Below are positions 24,889 to 35,201 of a DNA stretch of 64,000 nt, in pieces. Origin of the DNA: Streptosporangium sandarakinum (GTDB taxonomy: Bacteria > Actinomycetota > Actinomycetes > Streptosporangiales > Streptosporangiaceae); NCBI RefSeq assembly GCF_013409935.1, contig NZ_JACCCO010000001.1:1612001-1676000 (forward strand). The letters run 5' to 3'. The stretch's first letter is position 1. Each line of letters opens with the position of its first letter. The position numbers were made by a program, and so were the translations under genes. The notes beneath the pieces are model-generated. The model saw only the letters and a program-made list of their open reading frames with translations. It did not search any database and was not told the origin of the DNA.

Positions 24889-27426
24889 TCAGTGGTGGAG
24901 GGGGTGCCGCCGTTCGAGCGCCGCGCCCTCGACGTCCACGTTCGGCATGATCCGGTCGAGCCACTTCGGGATCCACCAGGCCGACTTTCCGAGCAGATGC
25001 ATGAGCGCCGGCATCAGCAGCAGCCGCACGATGAACGCATCCAGGAGCACCCCGAAGGCCAGGCCGAACCCGACCGAGCGGATGATGATCGACTCGCTGA
25101 ACACGAACCCGCCGAACACCGCCACCATGATGATGCCCGCCGCTATGACCACCGAGCGGCCGGCGCGCAGGCCCTGCATGACCGCGAGACGCGCCGGTGA
25201 CCCGTGCACGTACGCCTCGCGCATGCCGGAGGCGAGGAACAACTGGTAGTCCATCGCGAGGCCGAACAGGATGCCGACCAGGATCACCGGCAGGAAGCTC
25301 AGGATCGGGCCGACCCCGTCGATGCCGAGCGGGCCGGCGAACCAGCCCCACTGGAACACGGCGACGACCGCGCCGAAGGTCGCCAGCAGCGACAGGATGA
25401 ACCCGCCGGTCGCGACCAGCGGCACCAGGAACGAGCGGAAGACCACGATCATGATGAGAAGCGACAGGCCGACCACGATCGTGAGGTACAGCGGCAGGAC
25501 GTCCGCGAGGCTTTCGGAGATGTCGATGTTGATCGCCGCCTGGCCCGCCACCCCGAGCGATGCGTCGCCGTTCACGGCTTCCACGAAGATGGGCTTCATC
25601 GTGCGCAGGTCACGGACGAGCTGCTCGGTCGATTCGCTGTTCGGCCCTTCGGAGGGCGCGACCTGGAACGCCATGACCGTCTTGCCGTCGGACACGCCGG
25701 CGGGGGCGACCGCGGCTATGTCGTCGAGATCCGCGAGGGCGTCCGCGATGGTCACCTCGGCCGCGGTGAGGTCGTCGTCCGGCACCGCGGCCGGGAGGGT
25801 GGCGACCACGATGAGCGGCCCGTTCGCACCCGCGCCGAACTCGCGCTCGGTGACGGTGAAGGCCGTGTTCGTGGTCGACCCGTTCGGTTCGGACGAACCG
25901 TCGGGAAGGCCGAGCCGCATGGACAGGACCGGGATCGCGACGACGAGCAGGGCGGCCACCGAGACGAAGGCCGTCACGATCGCACGCCACGTCGGCATGG
26001 GCTTGACGGGCTTGCCCGCCGGCACGGCGGACGGCGCGGCATCCGCAGCGGCCGGAGCCGCCGGCACGCGTTCACGGTTCCCGCGGGAGAGCACGCGCAT
26101 GCCCGTGAGTCCGAGCAGGGCGGGCGTGAGCGTGATCGCGACGAGTACGGCGATCAGCACGCACGCGGCGCCGACCGTGCCCATCAAGCCGAGGAACGGG
26201 ACGCCGGTGATGTTGAGCGCGAGCAGGGCGACGATCACGGTCGACCCGGCGAACACGACGGCGTTGCCGGCGGTGCCGTTGGCGAGACCGATGGACTCGT
26301 GGACGCCGACGCCCTGCAGCAGCTGCTTGCGGTGGCGGTTGACGATGAACAGCGAGTAGTCGATCCCGACGGCCAGGCCCAGCATGACGCCGAGGACCGG
26401 GGTCACCGAGGCCATCTGCACCATGCCCGAGAAGGCGAGGGCCGCCAGGACACCGGTGGCCACGCCGACGAGCGCCGTGACGATCGGGAACGACGCGGCC
26501 ACGACGCTGCCGAGCATGACGAGCAGGACGACCGCGGCGATCACGACGCCGACCGCTTCGCCGACGCCGATGATCTGCGGGACGCCCTGCGCGATGTCGG
26601 TGGAGAAGTCGGCCCCGACACCGTCGATCGGCTTCGACGTGAAGTGGTCGATGACCCCGTCCTTCGTCTCGGGGGCCAGCTCCATGCGGGGCTCGGTGAA
26701 CGCGATCGTCACCCGGGCGGCGGAGCCGTCCTCCGAGACCATGCGGATCTTCGACGCGTGGGTGAGCAGTCGCTCGCCGAGCGCGAGCTCCTCGTCGTTC
26801 CCCTTGAGCTCGGCACGCGAATCGTCGATCTTCTTCTGTTGCTTCGCGAGCGTCGCCTTCTGCTTGTCCAGCAGCTTCTGCTGCGCGTCGAGCGCCGCGA
26901 GCCGCTGCGCCGGCGCGCCCGCCGCCTTCATCTGCTTGCGCGCCGCGTCGAGCCGGGCCTGGGCGTCCGCGAGCTGCTTCGCACCGGCGTCCAGCTGCGA
27001 CTGGCCGTCGTCCAGCCGGGCGCGGCCGTCCTTGATCTGCCTCTTGCCGTCGGCGAGTTTCCGCTCCTGGTCCGCCCGCTGCCGCTCGGTCTCGAACGGG
27101 TCGACGACCTGCGCGACGCCCTTGAGGCCGTCGGCTTCCGCGACCAGTGCGCTGATCCGCCCCTGTTGCTCCCGGGTGAACGCCGAGCCGTCGGCGGTGT
27201 GGAACACGACGGTGCCGGACGCCCCGGCGAAGTCGGGGAGCGTGTCGCTGAGCTCGTCGATGACCTTCGACGAGGCCGTGTTGGGGATGTCGAAGTTCGA
27301 GGTCAGCGTTCCGGAACCGGCCGCGAAGCTCACGCCGGCCAGGATCAGCAGCGCCACCCACGCGCCGATCGTGATCCACGCGCGCCGTGCGGCGGCCCTG
27401 CCCAGCCGGTAGAGGAGTTCGGCCAT
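24889..27426 (-). CDS. MMPL-family RND exporter
   Basis: An 845-residue membrane protein with the duplicated MMPL layout: one N-terminal helix, a large external loop, five more helices (segment GLAVGIDYSLFIVNRHR carries the family DY proton-relay motif), a second helix, second loop and five helices with GLAMDYQLFLASGMREA. The first loop contains a long charged, heptad-like stretch (about residues 110-205: Lys, Gln, Ala, Leu and Asp-rich) predicted to be a coiled-coil hairpin. Family members export lipids, glycolipids or drugs. Divergent TetR gene and a palindrome between them suggest repression by that regulator. Confidence 0.9.
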   Translation of the reverse strand: MAELLYRLGRAAARRAWITIGAWVALLILAGVSFAAGSGTLTSNFDIPNTASSKVIDELSDTLPDFAGASGTVVFHTADGSAFTREQQGRISALVAEADGLKGVAQVVDPFETERQRADQERKLADGKRQIKDGRARLDDGQSQLDAGAKQLADAQARLDAARKQMKAAGAPAQRLAALDAQQKLLDKQKATLAKQQKKIDDSRAELKGNDEELALGERLLTHASKIRMVSEDGSAARVTIAFTEPRMELAPETKDGVIDHFTSKPIDGVGADFSTDIAQGVPQIIGVGEAVGVVIAAVVLLVMLGSVVAASFPIVTALVGVATGVLAALAFSGMVQMASVTPVLGVMLGLAVGIDYSLFIVNRHRKQLLQGVGVHESIGLANGTAGNAVVFAGSTVIVALLALNITGVPFLGLMGTVGAACVLIAVLVAITLTPALLGLTGMRVLSRGNRERVPAAPAAADAAPSAVPAGKPVKPMPTWRAIVTAFVSVAALLVVAIPVLSMRLGLPDGSSEPNGSTTNTAFTVTEREFGAGANGPLIVVATLPAAVPDDDLTAAEVTIADALADLDDIAAVAPAGVSDGKTVMAFQVAPSEGPNSESTEQLVRDLRTMKPIFVEAVNGDASLGVAGQAAINIDISESLADVLPLYLTIVVGLSLLIMIVVFRSFLVPLVATGGFILSLLATFGAVVAVFQWGWFAGPLGIDGVGPILSFLPVILVGILFGLAMDYQLFLASGMREAYVHGSPARLAVMQGLRAGRSVVIAAGIIMVAVFGGFVFSESIIIRSVGFGLAFGVLLDAFIVRLLLMPALMHLLGKSAWWIPKWLDRIMPNVDVEGAALERRHPLHH

Positions 27427-27458
27427 GTATTCGTCCCTTCAAAGTTCCCGGGAATAGT

Positions 27459-27478
27459 AATACGCAACGCACCGTATT
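27459..27478. promoter_or_regulatory. Likely TetR operator between MMPL and tetR
   Basis: AATACG (27459-27464) and CGTATT (27473-27478) form a perfect 6-bp inverted repeat with an 8-base spacer in the 67-base gap between divergent genes, the usual size and place for an autoregulating TetR operator. Confidence 0.7.
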
Positions 27479-27493
27479 GGTGAATTTGTTAGC

Positions 27494-28078
27494 ATGAGGG
27501 CCATGCCGAACCAACGTCGCGGGGCGCCCCGCAGCGAAAGCGCGCGACTGGCGATCCTTCAGGCGACCGCGAGCCTGTTCGCCCAGCGGGGCTATGAGCA
27601 CCTGTCGATCGAAGGGATCGCCGCCGAGGCGGGAGTGAGCAAGCAGACGATCTACCGCTGGTGGCCGGCCAAGAGCGACCTCGTGGCGGACTGCCTCCTG
27701 GACGGGATGCTGCTGCCGTCCCGGCTGACGATCCCCGACACCGGAGATCTGCGCGCCGATCTCATCGCGTGGCTGGAGCAGCTCTTCCAGCTTCTTCAGG
27801 AGCCGGACGGGCGCGGGCTGATGATCTCGCTGATCGCCGCCGCGACGGCGAACGAGCAGATCGGCGGCCGGCTGCGGGACAGCCTCGGCGGAGACTCCTC
27901 GCTCGCCGCGCGCCTCGCCACGGGGGTCGAGGCCGGCCAGCTGCGCGGCGACGCGCCCGTCACGGAACTGGGCGAGGCCCTGGTGGGCGCCATGATCGTC
28001 AAGGCCCTCAGCGGGCGCCCCGGGGAGAGCGCGGACGCCGTACGGCTCGTCGACGCCCTTCTGGTGCCGCCGGACTGA
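27494..28078 (+). CDS. TetR-family regulator of the MMPL exporter
   Basis: A 194-residue TetR/AcrR protein. The helix-turn-helix is in the segment LSIEGIAAEAGVSKQTIYRWW (about residues 34-54), followed by the conserved PAKSDLV helix; the remainder is the helical ligand domain with a TetR_C_33-like pattern. ATG 27494 or the ATG nine bases on (MPNQRRG) may be used. Divergent with only 67 bases to the MMPL gene, so it probably represses the exporter and senses its substrate. Confidence 0.88.
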   Translation: MRAMPNQRRGAPRSESARLAILQATASLFAQRGYEHLSIEGIAAEAGVSKQTIYRWWPAKSDLVADCLLDGMLLPSRLTIPDTGDLRADLIAWLEQLFQLLQEPDGRGLMISLIAAATANEQIGGRLRDSLGGDSSLAARLATGVEAGQLRGDAPVTELGEALVGAMIVKALSGRPGESADAVRLVDALLVPPD

Positions 28079-28198
28079 CCGCGCGGCCCAGGTCATGACG
28101 CGTGCGGGCGTCACCCGCGTCCCCGAGCCGTCCCCGCGACGACCGGGGCACCCGTAAGGTTGGCCCGAGTTGCCGGGACGGAGTCAGTAGGGGCGGGT

Positions 28199-29803
28199 AT
28201 GCCGGATGTGACGCCGGATCTGATCGTGGGGCGGTATCGGCTCGTGGAGCGGATCGGCCGGGGCGCCGTGGCCGAGGTGTGGCGGGGATACGACCACCGG
28301 CTCGACGTGGCGGTCGCCGTCAAGATCCTCGACCCGTCGACCGGCGGTGTCGCCGCGGCCGAGCGGTTCGCCCGCGAGATACGGGCGGCGGCGCAGATCG
28401 TGCACCCCAACACGGTCACCCTGCTGGACGTCGGCCAGGAGGCGAACCGCCGTTTCATGGTCATGGAGCTGCTGACCGGCCGCGACCTCGCCGCCGAACT
28501 GGCGGCCCGCGGCCCGCTGCCGGTGGCCGAGACCTGCCTCCTGCTCGCCCAGGCCGCGGCGGGGCTGGCGGCGGCGCACCGCGCCGGGGTGGTGCACCGC
28601 GACGTCAAGCCCGCCAGCCTCCACCTGAGCGGTGACGGCACGCTGAAGGTCGTCGGCTTCGGTCTCGCGCGCATCGCCGGCGAGGCCGCCCGGCCGACCA
28701 CGACCGGCACCATCGTGGGCACCGCCGCCTACCTCGCGCCCGAGCAGATCGGCGAGTCCGGCGGGGAGGCGGCCTCCGACCTGTACGGGCTCGGCTGCGT
28801 CGCCTACGAGCTGCTGTGCGGGCACCCGCCGTTCACCGGCTCGGTGCCCGAGCTGGTCCACCAGCACGTCCACCGCTCCCCCGACCCGCTCGGCGTCCAC
28901 CGGCCGGACGTCCCCGCCGAGCTGGAACGGCTCGTCATGGCCATGCTCGCCAAGAACCCGGGCGAGCGGCCCGCCGGGGCCGAGCAGGTGCGCCAGGTCC
29001 TGGACGGCATCGCCCGCTCGGTCCGCCCCCCGGCCCGCCCCCCGGCCCGCCCCGCCGCCCCGGCCGCCCGCCCGGCCGGTCCCCCCGTACGGCCCGCCTT
29101 CCCGGCACCGCCCGCCCCGTCCGGCGCCCACCCGGCCGATCCCCCGGTGGCGGCCCGCGCGGGCGACACCACCGTGTTCGCGGCCCCGCCGGTCCCGCCC
29201 GTCGCTCCGCCCGCCGTACGGCCCGGCCGGTCCGCCGGGCCGAGAGGGGACCGGCGGCTCCTCCTTCAGGTCGGCGCGGCCCTCGTGGCCATCGTGATCG
29301 CCACCGTGGGGGCGGCGACCCTGTTCTCGGGCTCGTCCGACTCCGACGGGACCGCCACCGCCACCGTGTCCGCCGCCGCCCCCGTGGAACCGGTCCGCGA
29401 GCGGGAGCCCTCCGCCACCCCGGCCCCGGCCACCCCGCCCACGGTACGGCCGGCCCCCACGCCGACGCCCATGCCGACCCGTACGGCGGCCCCGGCCCGG
29501 CCCGCCGTACGGGATCCGCGTGCCTGGCTGGCGGCCTTCGACCGGGCCGTGACCGCCCAGCAGGAGCGCGGCGGCATCGACCCGCGCCTGGCGCGCAGGA
29601 CGCACCACAGGATCCGGGAGGCGTCCCGCAAGCTCGCCGAGGGCAAGGCCCGGGAGGCGGGCAGGAAGATCCAGGAGGCGGGGCGGGACCTGCTGAAGGC
29701 CCGTAGCAAGGGCAGGCTCGCCGACGGCCCCCTGACCGCGTTCCTCGGCGGCGCCGGCCTCGACGCGCCCAGGGACCGCTCCTCTGACGAGGACGACGAC
29801 TAG
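28199..29803 (+). CDS. Membrane Ser/Thr kinase homologue, probable pseudokinase
   Basis: A 534-residue PknB-like protein: kinase domain (about 1-275), Pro/Ala-rich linker, one membrane helix (LLLQVGAALVAIVIATVGAATL) and an external C-terminal domain rich in Arg/Lys/Ala helices. The Gly-rich loop, Lys42 (VAVKIL), Glu60, HRD (133-135) and APE (180-182) are intact. However, the DFG motif reads Gly153-Phe-Gly and the Mg-binding Asn of HRDxKxxN is Ser140. Both changes equal one A-to-G substitution per codon and remove the two metal ligands, so phosphotransfer is doubtful. No PASTA repeats. ATG 28199 follows AGGGGCGGG. Confidence 0.85.
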   Translation: MPDVTPDLIVGRYRLVERIGRGAVAEVWRGYDHRLDVAVAVKILDPSTGGVAAAERFAREIRAAAQIVHPNTVTLLDVGQEANRRFMVMELLTGRDLAAELAARGPLPVAETCLLLAQAAAGLAAAHRAGVVHRDVKPASLHLSGDGTLKVVGFGLARIAGEAARPTTTGTIVGTAAYLAPEQIGESGGEAASDLYGLGCVAYELLCGHPPFTGSVPELVHQHVHRSPDPLGVHRPDVPAELERLVMAMLAKNPGERPAGAEQVRQVLDGIARSVRPPARPPARPAAPAARPAGPPVRPAFPAPPAPSGAHPADPPVAARAGDTTVFAAPPVPPVAPPAVRPGRSAGPRGDRRLLLQVGAALVAIVIATVGAATLFSGSSDSDGTATATVSAAAPVEPVREREPSATPAPATPPTVRPAPTPTPMPTRTAAPARPAVRDPRAWLAAFDRAVTAQQERGGIDPRLARRTHHRIREASRKLAEGKAREAGRKIQEAGRDLLKARSKGRLADGPLTAFLGGAGLDAPRDRSSDEDDD

Positions 29804-29905
29804 CGCGCCCGGAGCCCGGGGCAGGTCGGCGGTCCGGCCTGACCGCCGTGCGCACCGGTCAGGCGGCGTCGCGACGCGAGAGGCGGATCGGCACCGCCGT
29901 GACGC

Positions 29906-29946
29906 GTCCCCCGCACCGGCACCGCTGCCGCGCCGGTGCGGGGGAC
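29906..29946. terminator. 15-bp perfect hairpin after desD
   Basis: GTCCCCCGCACCGGC (29906-29920), 11-base loop, exact complement (29932-29946), ending four bases before the desD stop on the minus strand and about 100 bases after the kinase gene. Bidirectional terminator for the two convergent units. Confidence 0.78.
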
Positions 29947-29950
29947 ACGG

Positions 29951-31753
29951 TCACGACGCGGCCGGGACCGTGTCCGTCCGCCGGGGTGCGAAGGCGGCGA
30001 TCGGGTTGCGCAGCGTGCCGACCAGTTGCAGCGCGGCCGACGGGTCGGCGAGGTCCACCATCTGCTGGTTGTCGCGCAACTGGAGCCGGTTGAGGCAGGA
30101 CAGCGCGAACTCCGCTGCGAACAGGTCGTAGCGGGCGAATCGATCGGCCAGGTGGGTGGCGCGTCCCTGGTACGCGAGAGCGCATTCGGCCACCGTGCCC
30201 CAGAACTCCTCCTGCGTGAGCAGCTCCCGTTCGGCGAGAATGACGTTGAGGTGGCGCAGGAAACCGTCGAACACGTCGGTGAAGATGGACAGCAGCCGCA
30301 TGTCCTCCGGCACGTCGGCGCGGATGCGCTCCACGGCCTCGGGCAGCGGCGCGTCGGCGTCCATGACGACGATCTCCTCGGCGATGTCCTTGAAGATCAC
30401 TCGGTTCACCGCGTCGTCGGCGAGCACCAGGATGACGTTCTCGCCGTGCGGCATGAACGCCAGGTCGTACGCGTAGAACGCGTGCAGCAGCGGGGTGAGG
30501 TAGGCGTCCAGGTAGCGGCGCAGCCATACCCGTGGCGGCAGCCCGGAGCGTTCGATGAGCGCCGCGGCCAGGGAATGGCCCTGCTGGTCGACATGCAGCA
30601 GCGAGGCCATGGTGGCGAGCCGCTCGCCGGGCCGCAGCGCCGGCACCGGGCTCTCGCGCCACAGCGCGGCGAGCATCTTGCGGTAGGGCGAGTAGCGGTC
30701 GGTGGCCGCCTCGAACCGCCGGTGCCGGTAACCGATCGCGGCGCGTTCGCGCAGGATGGTGAGCCCGCTCGCCCGGAACACCTCGTCGCCCGCGACCAGC
30801 TCCGCCAGCCAGTCGTTGATGGCGGGGGTGGCCTGCATGTACGCCGCGGACAGTCCGCGCATGAAGCCCATGTTCAGCACCGACACGGAGGTCTTGACGT
30901 AGTGCCGCGCCGGATCGGAGACATTGAAGAAGGTGCGGATCGACTGCTGGGCCACGTACTCGTCGGGTCCGCGGCCGAGGAAGACCAGCCGGCGGGTGGC
31001 GAGCTCGCCGGCGAAGGTCACCGACAGCTTGTTCCACCACTGCCACGGGTGCGCCGGCAGGAGCAGGTAGTCGGCCGGGTCGAGGCCGAGGTCGGCCAGG
31101 GTGGCGGCGAACGCGGCGACGGTGTCCGCGCCGAGCTCGTCGCGGACATGGCGGTCGTAGTCGGTGTCCGCGCTGCAGGTGAACGTGGCGTGGTCGCGGT
31201 GTGCGGCCAGCCAGACCAGCCGGACCGGCGCCGCCACCTCCGGCGCGTACCGGTGGTAGTCGTCGACGCCGAAGCCGATCCGGCCGTTGTTGGCGACGAA
31301 GCCGGGGTGTCCCTCGGTCATCCCGGACTCGATGGCCTGGAAGTCGGCGGTGGCCAGTTCCCGGGCGCACCGGGTGCGGTGGCCGAGCTTCCAGGCGCTG
31401 CTCGCCAGGGTGGCGGTGATCTCCTCCAGGTACACCGGCAGGATCTCGTCGCGCAGTCCGAGTGCGCCGCGCATGTCGAGGAAGAGGTCCAGCGCGTCCA
31501 GCGGCAGTTCGGCGCCGGCCCGGTGCCGGGTGATGCCGTCCGCGTCGATCTCCCAGTGGTCGAGGGCGTACATGCGGGCGGTGAACCGGTACTCCACCGC
31601 GCCGTCGTCGCCGCGGACCGAGAAGCCGTCGCCGTCGGGGACCGGGGTCAGCAGCCGCTCGTGGGCGAACTCGGCGAGCGCCTTGCGCACGAGCAGCCGG
31701 TTGGCGCGCTCCCAGTGCGCGGGGACGAGGTGGGCGATGGCGGCGTTGATCAC
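29951..31753 (-). CDS. desD: NIS siderophore synthetase (DesD-like, IucA/IucC)
   Basis: A 600-residue IucA/IucC synthetase. Recognisable segments: ESGMTEGHPGFVANNGRIGF near the ATP site, LLLPAHPWQW (the HPWQ motif), KTSVSVLNMGFMRGLS, and FMPHGENVILV plus the FerS/FhuF-like C-terminal domain. DesD-type enzymes join N-hydroxy-N-succinyl-cadaverine units and macrocyclise them to ferrioxamines. GTG 31753 overlaps the desC stop (GTGA). Final gene of desA-B-C-D; the 15-bp hairpin follows. Confidence 0.92.
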   Translation of the reverse strand: MINAAIAHLVPAHWERANRLLVRKALAEFAHERLLTPVPDGDGFSVRGDDGAVEYRFTARMYALDHWEIDADGITRHRAGAELPLDALDLFLDMRGALGLRDEILPVYLEEITATLASSAWKLGHRTRCARELATADFQAIESGMTEGHPGFVANNGRIGFGVDDYHRYAPEVAAPVRLVWLAAHRDHATFTCSADTDYDRHVRDELGADTVAAFAATLADLGLDPADYLLLPAHPWQWWNKLSVTFAGELATRRLVFLGRGPDEYVAQQSIRTFFNVSDPARHYVKTSVSVLNMGFMRGLSAAYMQATPAINDWLAELVAGDEVFRASGLTILRERAAIGYRHRRFEAATDRYSPYRKMLAALWRESPVPALRPGERLATMASLLHVDQQGHSLAAALIERSGLPPRVWLRRYLDAYLTPLLHAFYAYDLAFMPHGENVILVLADDAVNRVIFKDIAEEIVVMDADAPLPEAVERIRADVPEDMRLLSIFTDVFDGFLRHLNVILAERELLTQEEFWGTVAECALAYQGRATHLADRFARYDLFAAEFALSCLNRLQLRDNQQMVDLADPSAALQLVGTLRNPIAAFAPRRTDTVPAAS

Positions 31754-32301
31754 GTGGGTACTCCGGTGGCGGCGAGGAACTGCGCGCGGGTGCATACGCT
31801 GAGCAGTGCGGTCTTCTCGGGCTTGGTGATCGGGCCGACGGCGGTGAAGCCGACGGCGGCGTTGAGGGCGTGTACGGCGGTGTTGCGGATGTCGGGTTCG
31901 ACGACCACCCGGCGCACGGCGGGGTCGGCGAAGAGCCAGGCCATCACGGTGGTGATCACCGCGCGGGTGAAGCCGTGCACCGGCGTCCCGGCCGGCGCGG
32001 TGAGGAAGTGCATGCCGATGTCGCCGTCCTCGGGCTCGTACAGTCCGACCAGCTCGACGTGCCGGGGGTCGTAGCGTTCGGCCAGGAACGCCGGCTCACC
32101 GCGGTACAGGCCCAGGTACGCCTCGTGGTGCGGGTGCGCGGCGATGCGCCGGTACTCGGCGGCGACGTCGGCCACGTCGGCGTCCTGCATCATCCAGTAC
32201 ACCGCCTTGGGGTGCGTCACCCAGCGGTGCAGGAGCCCGATGTCGGCCTCGACGTCGAGCGGGCGCAGCGAGTACTCGCCGTGAACGAAGGCGGCGGTCA
32301 T
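31750..32301 (-). CDS. desC: Hydroxycadaverine acyltransferase (DesC-like GNAT)
   Basis: A 183-residue GNAT of the siderophore-biosynthesis RhbD/IucB/DesC type ([29 protein letters not shown] start, [19 protein letters not shown] and [16 protein letters not shown] segments). It should transfer succinyl or acetyl from CoA to N-hydroxycadaverine. ATG 32301 overlaps the desB stop (ATGA) and its own stop overlaps desD. A related but distinct GNAT domain is fused to the acylase across the divergent promoter. Confidence 0.9.
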   Translation of the reverse strand: MTAAFVHGEYSLRPLDVEADIGLLHRWVTHPKAVYWMMQDADVADVAAEYRRIAAHPHHEAYLGLYRGEPAFLAERYDPRHVELVGLYEPEDGDIGMHFLTAPAGTPVHGFTRAVITTVMAWLFADPAVRRVVVEPDIRNTAVHALNAAVGFTAVGPITKPEKTALLSVCTRAQFLAATGVPT

Positions 32302-33587
32302 GCCGGCACCCCCGCCGGCGCGCCGAACTCCTGGAAGGCGATGCTCTTCTCGATCGGGTAGTGCTCGCGGCCGAGCAGCTCACGCACGATCGACGAGTTG
32401 CGGTAGGCGCCCATGCCGAGGTCCGGCGAGGTGACGCTGTGCGTGTGCGTGCCGGCGTTCTGCACGAAGATGCCGCGGCCGGTGACGTCGATGCTGTAGT
32501 TGCGGGCCACGTCGTAGCGGCCGGCCGCGTCCCACCGGATCCGGTCTCTGATCGGCTCCAGGAACGCCGGTGCGGTGTGCCGGTATCCGGTGGCCAGCAC
32601 CAGGGCCTCGGTGGTCAGCGTGAATTCGCGCCCCTGCTCCTCGTGGCGCAGATCCAGGGTGTACGTGCCGGTGGCCCTGTCGTGGGCGGCGCCGGTCAGC
32701 GCGGTGTTGGTCAGCAGCCGGGTGGGCACCGGCCGGTCGACGCTCTTGGCGTACAGCAGGTCGTAGATGGCGTTGACCAGTTCGGCGCTGATCCCCTTGA
32801 ACAGTCCCTTCTGCTCGCTCTCCAGGCGGTACCGGGTCGGCTCGGGCAGCGCGTGGAAGTAGTCGATGTAGTCCGGTGACGTCATCTCCAGCGTCAGCTT
32901 CGTGTACTCCAGCGGGAAGAACCGCGGCGACCGGGTGATCCAGTTGAGCTGGTATCCGTCGGTGTCGATGGTGCCGAGCAGGTCGTGGTAGACCTCGGCG
33001 GCGCTCTGCCCGCTGCCGACGACGGTGATGCTGCGCTTGCGGCGCAGGGCGTCGCGGTGCGTCAGGTACGCCGAGTTGTGCACCACGTCGCCGCCGAGGT
33101 GCCGGCAGGCCTCCGGGATGTGCGGCTGCGTCCCGGTCCCGAGGACGAGACGCCGGGCGCGGTACGTGTGCCGCTCGCCGGCCCGGACGACGTAGAGCCC
33201 GTCCCGGTCGTCGTAGCGCACCTCGGTCACGGCCTGGCCGAAACGCACGTTGCTCAGCCGGTCCGCGACCCAGCGGCAGTAGTTGTTGTACTCGCTGCGC
33301 AGCGGATAGAAGTCCTCCCGGATGTAGAAGGGGTAGAGGCGCCCGGACTGCTTGAGGTAGTTGAGGAACGAGTACGGCGACGTCGGGTCGGCGAGGGTCA
33401 CCAGGTCGCAGAGGAAGGGTGTCTGCAGGTGCGTGCCGTCCATCACCATCCCGGTGTGCCAGCCGAAGTCCGCCCGCGGGCGGGCCTCCAGGAACAGCCC
33501 GTCCAGTTCGGCGATCGGCTCGGTCAGGCAGGCCAGCCCCAGGTTGAACGGGCCGAGCCCGATCGCGATGAAGTCGTGGGTCGGCAT
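32298..33587 (-). CDS. desB: N-hydroxylating flavoprotein monooxygenase (DesB-like)
   Basis: A 429-residue lysine/ornithine N-monooxygenase family protein (IucD, SidA, DesB). FAD site at the N-terminus is [10 protein letters not shown]; the NADPH site is [18 protein letters not shown]; the C-terminal [12 protein letters not shown] motif is diagnostic. In a desABCD operon the substrate is cadaverine. ATG 33587 is preferred because GGGAGACC lies eight bases upstream; a GTG at 33620 would overlap the desA stop and add eleven residues. Confidence 0.92.
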   Translation of the reverse strand: MPTHDFIAIGLGPFNLGLACLTEPIAELDGLFLEARPRADFGWHTGMVMDGTHLQTPFLCDLVTLADPTSPYSFLNYLKQSGRLYPFYIREDFYPLRSEYNNYCRWVADRLSNVRFGQAVTEVRYDDRDGLYVVRAGERHTYRARRLVLGTGTQPHIPEACRHLGGDVVHNSAYLTHRDALRRKRSITVVGSGQSAAEVYHDLLGTIDTDGYQLNWITRSPRFFPLEYTKLTLEMTSPDYIDYFHALPEPTRYRLESEQKGLFKGISAELVNAIYDLLYAKSVDRPVPTRLLTNTALTGAAHDRATGTYTLDLRHEEQGREFTLTTEALVLATGYRHTAPAFLEPIRDRIRWDAAGRYDVARNYSIDVTGRGIFVQNAGTHTHSVTSPDLGMGAYRNSSIVRELLGREHYPIEKSIAFQEFGAPAGVPA

Positions 33588-33616
33588 GGCGGGTCTCCCG
33601 GTGGTCGAGTGGCGGG

Positions 33617-35104
33617 TCACGAGGCGGTGCAGGCGGGAATCGGGCCGATCGCACGTTCGACGTACCGGTCGGCGTGCTCGGCGACGAGTTCCACGACGGC
33701 GGCGATGTCGTCGATCGTCGTCTCGGGGTTGAGCAGGGTGAACTTGAGGAAGTGCCGGCCGTCGACCGTGGTGCCCGCGACCACCGCGTCACCGGAGGCG
33801 GCCAGCGCCGCCCGGGCGTGCAGGTTGGCCTCGTCGGCGTACGCGCGCCCCGGCCCGGTCGGCAGGTAGCGGAACACAACGGTGCTCAGCTGCGAGCGGG
33901 TGACGACCTCGAAGCGGGGATCCTCGCTGAGCAGACTCCAGGCGGCCGCGGCACGGTCCACCACGTCGTCGAAGAGTTCACCGATCGCGTCGGCGCCCAT
34001 GACGCGCAGGGTCATCCACAGCTTGAGCGCGTCGAAGCGGCGGGTGGTCTGCAGGCTCTTGTTCACCTGGTTGGGAATGCGCTCGGCCACCGTCCGCTCG
34101 GGGTTGAGGTAGTCGGCGTGGTAGGTGGCGTGCCGCAGGGCGCGGCCGTCGCGCACCAGCAGCGCGCTGGAGCTGACCGGCTGGAAGAACGACTTGTGGT
34201 AGTCCACGGTGACCGAGTCGGCCCGCTCGATGCCGTCGAGCAGGTGGCGGCGGGTGCGTGAGACCAGCAACCCGCATCCGTACGCGGCGTCGACGTGCAG
34301 CCAGGCGCCGGCCGCCGCACAGCGCCGGGCGATTTCCGGCAGCGGGTCGATCGAGCCGAAGTCGGTCGTGCCGGCGGTGGCGACCACGGCCATGACGGTG
34401 AGGCCGTCACGGCGGCAGCGCTCGAACGCTCGGTCGAGCGCGGCCGGGCGCATCCGCCGGTCCGCGTCGACCTCGACGGTGACGACCGCGTCGGGGGCCA
34501 GGCCGAGCAGCTTCGCCGACTTCTGCACGCTGAAGTGGCCGGCGGCGGAGGCGAGGACGCGCAGCCGGGGCAGTGTCTCCGCGCGCGGTGGTCCGGACGC
34601 GGCGAGTGCCTCCTCCCGGGCCAGCAGCAGGGCCTGCAGGTTGGACTGGCTGCCGCCGCTGGTGAAGACCCCGTCGGCGAGCGGGCCGAGGCCGGCCCGT
34701 CGGGCGGTCCAGTCGATCAGACGCTGCTCGATCAGCGTGCCGCCCGCGCTCTGGTCCCAGGTGTCCAGCGAGGAGTTGACCGCGGCCAGCACCGTCTCGC
34801 CCAGCAACGCCGGGATCACCACCGGGCAGTTGAGGTGGGCCAGGTAGCGGGGGTGGTGGAAGTACACCGCGTCGCGCAGGTACACGTCGTTCAGCTCGTC
34901 CAGGGCGGCGGCCGCGTCGCCCAGGGGCCGGTCGAGGTCGACCGTGGCGACCTCCAGGGCGAGGTGCTCCGGGGCGATCCCGGTGAACGGCCGATCGGCC
35001 CCGGCGATCCGGGCGGCGACACGGGCCGCGCCGTCGGTGACCGTGCGCAGGTACCGATCGGCCGTGGCGTTGGTGAGCAGATGCTCGCGGGCGGCGGGGG
35101 GCAT
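33617..35104 (-). CDS. desA: PLP-dependent lysine decarboxylase (DesA-like)
   Basis: A 495-residue group II pyridoxal-phosphate decarboxylase, first gene of the siderophore operon. The PLP lysine is in [11 protein letters not shown], the cofactor-binding Asp-x-Ala in WLHVDAAYG, and the [20 protein letters not shown] segment is typical of the DesA/glutamate-decarboxylase fold. It makes cadaverine (or a related diamine) for desB. ATG 35104 follows GGAGGAAGACCTG. Divergent from the acylase fusion with an iron box between. Confidence 0.92.
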   Translation of the reverse strand: MPPAAREHLLTNATADRYLRTVTDGAARVAARIAGADRPFTGIAPEHLALEVATVDLDRPLGDAAAALDELNDVYLRDAVYFHHPRYLAHLNCPVVIPALLGETVLAAVNSSLDTWDQSAGGTLIEQRLIDWTARRAGLGPLADGVFTSGGSQSNLQALLLAREEALAASGPPRAETLPRLRVLASAAGHFSVQKSAKLLGLAPDAVVTVEVDADRRMRPAALDRAFERCRRDGLTVMAVVATAGTTDFGSIDPLPEIARRCAAAGAWLHVDAAYGCGLLVSRTRRHLLDGIERADSVTVDYHKSFFQPVSSSALLVRDGRALRHATYHADYLNPERTVAERIPNQVNKSLQTTRRFDALKLWMTLRVMGADAIGELFDDVVDRAAAAWSLLSEDPRFEVVTRSQLSTVVFRYLPTGPGRAYADEANLHARAALAASGDAVVAGTTVDGRHFLKFTLLNPETTIDDIAAVVELVAEHADRYVERAIGPIPACTAS

Positions 35105-35201
35105 CAGGTCTTCCTCCGTGGGTTACGAGGGATCAGGTGGCGGCGGCCGGATCGGCTGGACGGTGGCGGGCGTACGAGTGGATCAACCTTCACGCTTTCT
35201 C

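Noticed and set aside
25204-27483. 759-residue plus-strand frame opposite the MMPL gene
   Set aside because: His/Arg/Asp-rich shadow with no family signature; the MMPL gene is unambiguous.
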